Assembly: GCA_013205645.1 (NCBI GenBank)
Contig: JABMMH010000015.1
Coordinates: 1-10,786 of the forward strand
Direction of reading: 5' to 3'
Length of the DNA: 10,786 bases
Origin: Polaromonas sp.
GTDB lineage: Bacteria; Pseudomonadota; Gammaproteobacteria; Burkholderiales; Burkholderiaceae_C
Shown piece by piece: positions 7,148 to 10,786 of the stretch. The position numbers were made by a program, and so were the translations under genes. The notes below the pieces were generated by a model. That model saw only the letters and a list, made by a program, of their open reading frames with translations, was not told the origin of the DNA and made no database searches. The stretch's first letter is position 1; the number at the start of each line of letters is the position of its first letter.

Positions 7148-8902
7148 ATGACCAAATGGCCGGGCTACTGCTCTGATCGGGGCCGTATTCGTTTTCAGCG
7201 TCGTATTCCTGCGGATGTCCGCCACGCCTTCGAGGGGGCTGAGTGGATACGTATCCCGCTGAACTTTCCAAGTGTTCGAGAGGCGCAGCGCAGTGCCCTA
7301 GCTTGGTATGTCATTTACGAAGAAGAGTTTGCACAGGTACGCAACGATGCCGCAGGTGGCAAGCCCTTAGCACCCACCAAGCCGAGCAAAAAATCCCTGA
7401 GCGAGTACACGCCAGCGGATATATATGCGCTCGTACAGCCCATAGCGGACAACATCAGCCGCAACCAACACACTGAGATATCCACTGGTGCGCTATCGTT
7501 TCCTCAGTTGGCGGGCAACCACGCGAAGCTAGAAGGTGCCGTTCGCGATGTCCTCCGGGGTGCAGGCTCCGAGTTACTGAATTTGCTCTCGAGGTTGTTC
7601 CTCGGAACTCGTGACATCCCTTATGACCCTAGCCATGAGAGTTTCGACCGGTTTATCTTTGAGTCTGCCCGAGTACTGAGTGCCCGCGCTGTTATCCCGA
7701 ACTCCCGTCGATTGGAAGGCGCGGACGTGGAACCACCACCCCAGCCCCCAATAGGCGCTGGATTGCACATACCCATGCCTGAAGGTTTGGCCTTGGGCGA
7801 AGTGATCCACCGCTTTGTTGAGGCCCTGCCGGATAACCACTACAAGCGCAAATTGGTGCTGTGCTTAACCTTGATGCGTGAGGTTGTCGGAGCATCATTA
7901 CTAGTCAAAGAGTTGAAGCAAACCCACGTTCGGGACTTCTTGTTGACGGTATGTGAGTTGCCCAGCGATTGGGGTAAGCGGTACAAAGAAAAAGGCGTTT
8001 CGCTGGCTGATTTGCTGGCAGAGGAAGAGGGCGAAGGCCTTTCGGAGACAACCTACAAAGACAGCTATCGGGCCACTCTGACAAAGTTCCTGAACGATGC
8101 CCGGCGAGATTATGGCGACCAAGGCTTTCCCGTGCTGTCAGCGGACTACGCTTACACGGGCACCCAGCGCGGTGCACGGGACAAGCAGCGGCACCTTGAA
8201 GAGGCTGAGTTGGTGCGGCTTTTTGAAGGTGCAGAGTTCGCAGCAATAGCTGTCGATCCCACGCAGGAGCACCGCTACTGGCTGCCGGTCATTGGTCTAT
8301 ACACAGGGGCACGTCCCCGTGAAATATGTCAGTTGAATCCGCAAGGCGATTGGGGTGAGGTGGGCGGCGTTGGCTTCTTGATCTTTGATGAGAACACGCC
8401 CGCTGGCAAAGGCGTGACCAAGTCCATTAAAACTGGGGAACGGCGACTTATTCCTATGCATCCTGAGCTTGTCCGTCTCGGGCTGCCTGAGTACCTAGCA
8501 CGTCTGCGCAAAGAGGGCGCTGATCGACTCTTTCCCGGCTATCGTCTCAAGGCAGGCAACCCCTATGTGGTCGCTGGCGCAGAGTTTTCAGAACTGCTTC
8601 GCACGGTGGGTTTGTATGACAACCAGACTAAGGGCGCGAAAGTCACCGGTATGTACATCTTTCGAAAGACTTTCTCTACCTACGGTGATGAGCAGGACAT
8701 CAACGTGGCACCGTTCGTGGGCCATAGGAACAACGACAAGTCGATTACAGAGCGTCACTACATCACTCGGGCGAAGGAAATGCCGTGGCTGTACGACCGG
8801 TTCAGAGCGTTGGACTTTTCTGTGAGGGTTCCGTTGCGGGGTTTTGAGGTCGTTCGATCAGTAGCCAGTGAAGGTTCACACGAATCGGGGATGCAGCGAT
8901 GA
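7148..8902 (+). CDS. Tyrosine recombinase / integrase (large, tRNA-adjacent)
   Basis: A 584-aa site-specific tyrosine recombinase that would integrate or excise a mobile element at tRNA-Arg. The N-terminus has an arm-type DNA-binding segment (RGRIRFQRRIPADVRHAF, 11-28) like that of DUF6538-type integrases. A long middle region of no clear assignment follows (about 65-210), then a core-binding helical domain (about 211-335), then the catalytic domain (about 345-560). Catalytic residues are Arg389 (TGARPRE), a Lys near 428, Arg506 in YIFRKTF, His526 (VGHRNND) and nucleophile Tyr538 (ERHYI). The usual His of the HxxR box is Tyr503 here. It is longer than the roughly 350-450 aa of common integrases. 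The ATG at 7148 gives a typical N-terminus. A GTG at 7088 would add 20 residues, and neither start has a clear ribosome-binding site. It reads away from the tRNA. Confidence 0.9.
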   Translation: MTKWPGYCSDRGRIRFQRRIPADVRHAFEGAEWIRIPLNFPSVREAQRSALAWYVIYEEEFAQVRNDAAGGKPLAPTKPSKKSLSEYTPADIYALVQPIADNISRNQHTEISTGALSFPQLAGNHAKLEGAVRDVLRGAGSELLNLLSRLFLGTRDIPYDPSHESFDRFIFESARVLSARAVIPNSRRLEGADVEPPPQPPIGAGLHIPMPEGLALGEVIHRFVEALPDNHYKRKLVLCLTLMREVVGASLLVKELKQTHVRDFLLTVCELPSDWGKRYKEKGVSLADLLAEEEGEGLSETTYKDSYRATLTKFLNDARRDYGDQGFPVLSADYAYTGTQRGARDKQRHLEEAELVRLFEGAEFAAIAVDPTQEHRYWLPVIGLYTGARPREICQLNPQGDWGEVGGVGFLIFDENTPAGKGVTKSIKTGERRLIPMHPELVRLGLPEYLARLRKEGADRLFPGYRLKAGNPYVVAGAEFSELLRTVGLYDNQTKGAKVTGMYIFRKTFSTYGDEQDINVAPFVGHRNNDKSITERHYITRAKEMPWLYDRFRALDFSVRVPLRGFEVVRSVASEGSHESGMQR

Positions 8903-9090
8903 ATACAAATATTACAGATGTGATCAGGCCCACGTGGCGAGCATCGCTGCGGTAGCCGCAAGTCGGATTACTCCAACTCACGGCCCCGTTTTGACTGCTC
9001 GAAGGGTATGGAATTCCACCCCCTTAAGGATTCCATACACGACCCTACGGGGCGCTATCTGGTTCTCCGCAGAGTTACTCAGGGCGACCT
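8903..9090. other. Convergent intergenic region with hairpins
   Basis: This lies between the convergent integrase and ParB-like genes. It holds a 9-bp perfect inverted repeat GTATGGAAT/ATTCCATAC (9006-9014 and 9030-9038; 15-nt centre with an additional CC/GG pair) and a small perfect hairpin TGCGG-TAG-CCGCA (8948-8960). Neither has a T-run, so neither is a classical intrinsic terminator. A 19-codon open frame (8899-8955) overlaps the integrase stop as ATGA; I do not call it a gene. Confidence 0.45.
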
Positions 9091-9957
9091 TTAGAACTCG
9101 GTGTATTCCTCTACTGCGTTGGTGAGGTGAGGGAACGGGTTGGTGTCGTAGGCTTCTGAGCCTTTAAGGGTCTGATGCAGCTGGAACAACTCTTCCACCA
9201 AGCCGGGGCTATGCATTCCTAAGGCCCGAAGCAGGACGCGTGCAGACACATCCTTTAAGTGCTTCTCAGTTCGCCGTAACAGTTGCTCGGCCGCCTTTTG
9301 CTCTTCGTCCTTGCCGTCCATTGGATTGGGCTCCAGCTTCCACAGGCGCATCTGTGCCCACGTCAAGTTTCCCGGTGTTACTTCAGGGTGCGCCTTAGCG
9401 AACTGCTTCAGAGTCCGGCGCATGATCGAGATGGTGGACTCGTCAACGTCTGCTAGTGCCTTGATGGTGGCCTTACTCATACTGCCCTCCAGCGTCAAGC
9501 GCCAAGCAGCCTCAGTCTTACAACGCATCGTCAGAGGCAGCTTGTCCTTGCTGTTGTCTCCAAGCGATGCCTTTATTGATTCCCCCAAGGTGATGTTGCG
9601 CAACACCCTCACGGGCACGGGAGCAGGGTGGTTCACCCACCGGTACGCCATCAGACGGTGGTGTCCATCGACACAGGCCCAAGCATCGCCCACCCAGACC
9701 ACCGTAACGGCCTCAAGCGATGCCTGCCGGGCACCCCGAGGACCGAGCTTGATTGCTCGTGCAAGGGTCTGTACGTGAGATTCGCTGCTCTCGGAGTAGA
9801 TACGCCTCTGCTGGAATAAGTCTGGGATGCACTCGATCTCTGACCACTTCAAAAGCCTCGGGGTGCCCGGGGCTGGACGACCGTTGGCGATGCGGTCCTC
9901 GGTTGCCTTCTTCGCATCAAGAAACTCACTGGGTGACTTGTTGAATATCAAGTTCAT
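9091..9957 (-). CDS. ParB-like N-terminal domain protein
   Basis: A 288-aa protein with a ParB/Srx-like N-terminal fold. The segment 36-110 has the expected order: WSEIECIPDLFQQRR, a helix at about 57-72, the strand EAVTVVWVGDAWACVDGHHRLMAY with the D-G-H-H-R motif (97-101) corresponding to the ParB nucleotide-binding G-x-x-R box, and then VPVRVLR. Residues 159-186 (SKATIKALADVDESTISIMRRTLKQF) look like a helix-turn-helix. The C-terminal third is helical and charged. It lacks a ParA neighbour, so classical partitioning is doubtful; regulator or nucleotide-dependent DNA-binding protein of the element is more likely, which is inference. The ATG overlaps the upstream gene's stop by 4 nt (ATGA), showing translational coupling. 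It is convergent with the integrase. Confidence 0.82.
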   Translation of the reverse strand: MNLIFNKSPSEFLDAKKATEDRIANGRPAPGTPRLLKWSEIECIPDLFQQRRIYSESSESHVQTLARAIKLGPRGARQASLEAVTVVWVGDAWACVDGHHRLMAYRWVNHPAPVPVRVLRNITLGESIKASLGDNSKDKLPLTMRCKTEAAWRLTLEGSMSKATIKALADVDESTISIMRRTLKQFAKAHPEVTPGNLTWAQMRLWKLEPNPMDGKDEEQKAAEQLLRRTEKHLKDVSARVLLRALGMHSPGLVEELFQLHQTLKGSEAYDTNPFPHLTNAVEEYTEF

Positions 9958-10463
9958 GCCATTCCGCCGATCTCAGGCGTGAACCCGTCCATGCTTTCTA
10001 GCACCAGAGCCAGCGCGACCCATAGAGGCAGCCCCGGGTTGACCTTGAGGAACTTTGCCAGCGGCATACCTATGGCTTCCTGAATTTCATTGGAATCTTT
10101 CCCAATAGACTTAAGCCGGTCCTTGATGCGTGACACGGTGGCAGGCTCCGCGCTGTATTTGATCCGTAGCCCGGCCATGCGAAGGTGCCCCCTCATAAAC
10201 GCAGTGTCAGCCCACGTCTGCCGCAAGTTCAATGTAGCCCAATGCACCTGCTTTGCTTTAGCAGACGCGTGGGCCTTGGTGGAATCAAGATGAGATGCCG
10301 CTGATGCCGGGGATTTAAGTGCCTGAAACGATTTCTCCGAGAGCACCAAGGGGGTAGGTGCTTGGGACGCTTCAATCGTCTGTGGATACGGCTGAAAGCG
10401 GATGTTCTGAGAGCGTTTGTAGCCCATGGGCTCCGCAGTTGATGGGGTGGTGGCATTTGCCAT
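9954..10463 (-). CDS. Uncharacterised 169-aa protein coupled to the ParB-like gene
   Basis: I do not recognise this protein. Residues 1-75 are low-complexity and probably disordered (Ser/Ala/Thr/Pro/Lys rich). The C-terminal half (about 78-165) looks folded and helical: NLRQTWADTAFMRGHLRMAGLRIKY, then EPATVSRIKDRLKSIGKDSNEIQEAIGMPLAKFL, then LPLWVALALVLESMDGF, with no signal peptide. Coding status is supported by the ATGA overlap with the ParB-like gene and by the uninterrupted frame with sensible composition. The start at 10463 lacks a clear ribosome-binding site. The ATG at 10427, with GGAG just 3 nt before it, is an alternative that would remove 12 disordered residues. An adaptor or DNA-binding partner of the ParB-like protein is a possibility, not shown by sequence. 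Confidence 0.7.
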   Translation of the reverse strand: MANATTPSTAEPMGYKRSQNIRFQPYPQTIEASQAPTPLVLSEKSFQALKSPASAASHLDSTKAHASAKAKQVHWATLNLRQTWADTAFMRGHLRMAGLRIKYSAEPATVSRIKDRLKSIGKDSNEIQEAIGMPLAKFLKVNPGLPLWVALALVLESMDGFTPEIGGMA

Positions 10464-10490
10464 ATATTGGTTTCTGTAAAAAGAGGAATG

Positions 10491-10534
10491 AAAAAGCCCC
10501 CGTGGGTATCCTTGATGGACTGCACATGGGGGCT
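10491..10534 (-). terminator. Minus-strand intrinsic terminator just upstream of the 169-aa gene
   Basis: Read on the minus strand, AGCCCCCATG pairs with CACGGGGGCT over 10 bp (one G-T pair) across a 20-nt loop, and is followed directly by T5. It ends 27 nt before the ATG at 10463. It would stop leftward transcription entering from the right, or act as an attenuator in the leader of the ParB-like operon. Confidence 0.7.
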
Positions 10535-10570
10535 GAAAGTGATAGAAGGCAGGGGAAAGGCTGCTTCTAC

Positions 10571-10770
10571 CTAACAGGGAGGGGTAATTGATTCAATATT
10601 CAAGTTTTCCTGGACAGGTCGTCCTAATCGCATTGCAGCCGAGTAGTCCGGATCACCCGAGTTCGACACCAAATCCAGTTTTCCCGACTTTTTGCACCCT
10701 AGGTGTTGAATGCCACCCAGAATTGACCCCGTAGGACCGAATATTTTCATTGAAATTTGACCCCTGTTAG
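10571..10770. repeat. 200-bp segment with inverted terminal repeats (MITE- or IS-end-like)
   Basis: The two ends match in inverted orientation: 9 exact bases CTAACAGGG, then a looser similarity (GGGGT, AA-TT, TTCAAT, AATATTC) over about 30 nt with small gaps. The right end carries two direct copies of ATT(T)GACCCC 33 nt apart, a pattern of repeated motifs near the tip that IS21-type elements also show. No target-site duplication was found at these boundaries and no transposase is present. Confidence 0.35.
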
Positions 10771-10786
10771 AAAGTCTGTGCATGCC

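Larger units (their letters stand above)
10464..10786. other. Gene-poor right end: terminator plus possible mobile-element remnant
   Basis: These 323 nt hold no gene I can support. From left to right they contain: the terminator hairpin (10491-10534); an imperfect hairpin TAGAA/TTCTA with inner GCAG/CTGC (10543-10569); a 200-bp segment bracketed by CTAACAGGG (10571-10579) and its complement CCCTGTTAG (10762-10770); and two copies of ATT(T)GACCCC (10722-10730 and 10755-10764). An open minus-strand frame of 70 codons covers 10571-10783, but I see no family or ribosome-binding signal to call it a gene. Confidence 0.5.

Noticed and set aside
9311..9778. Plus-strand open frame of 155 codons opposite the ParB-like gene
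   Set aside because: Antisense to a gene with recognisable domain order; no domain or ribosome-binding site seen.
9044..10735. Shared 9-mer CCTACGGGG (9044-9052) and its complement (10727-10735), considered as element ends
   Set aside because: A 9-base match over this distance is expected by chance and there is no flanking similarity.
10571..10783. Minus-strand 70-codon frame at the right edge
   Set aside because: No ribosome-binding site or recognised family; it overlaps repeat-like DNA. Kept as an observation only.

Overview
The window looks like a piece of a betaproteobacterial chromosome, most likely Burkholderiales and probably Comamonadaceae-like. The basis is the AtpD sequence, which carries the extra 'EKLEDSKV'-type insert that I associate with beta-proteobacteria, together with the neighbouring genes: a LemA/TPM cluster, a YheT-type hydrolase followed by a DUF2946-like protein, and a diheme cytochrome c5-like protein. 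No rRNA, CRISPR array or complete insertion sequence was seen.

Layout. (1) 1-1440, plus strand: the 3' end of the F1Fo ATP synthase operon, with a 5'-truncated atpD and a complete atpC, closed by a bidirectional terminator. (2) 1529-3597, minus strand: a three-gene envelope operon of LemA lipoprotein, a Gly-rich TPM-domain membrane protein and a second short TPM-domain protein. (3) 3810-5847, plus strand: a tightly packed three-gene unit of NTF2/SnoaL-like protein, YheT-like alpha/beta hydrolase and a conserved 187-aa protein, ending in a near-perfect bidirectional terminator palindrome. (4) 5875-6723, minus strand: a membrane-anchored diheme c-type cytochrome with its own -10 box. (5) 6927-7002: tRNA-Arg(CCG).

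(6) From 7003 to the right edge the content changes from core genes to accessory DNA. A large tyrosine recombinase starts just downstream of the tRNA 3' end, the usual arrangement for an integrated element that uses a tRNA gene as attB. Facing it on the minus strand is a translationally coupled pair: an unrecognised 169-aa protein followed by a ParB-like protein with a DGHHR motif. A strong intrinsic terminator lies only 28 nt upstream of this pair. Beyond it is a 200-bp segment bracketed by inverted repeats that resembles an IS end or a MITE-like remnant. The other attachment site is not visible, so the element probably continues past the window.

The part most likely to hold something undescribed is the integrase plus ParB-like/169-aa module (7003-10786). 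The rest is ordinary core genome with some neat termination structures.
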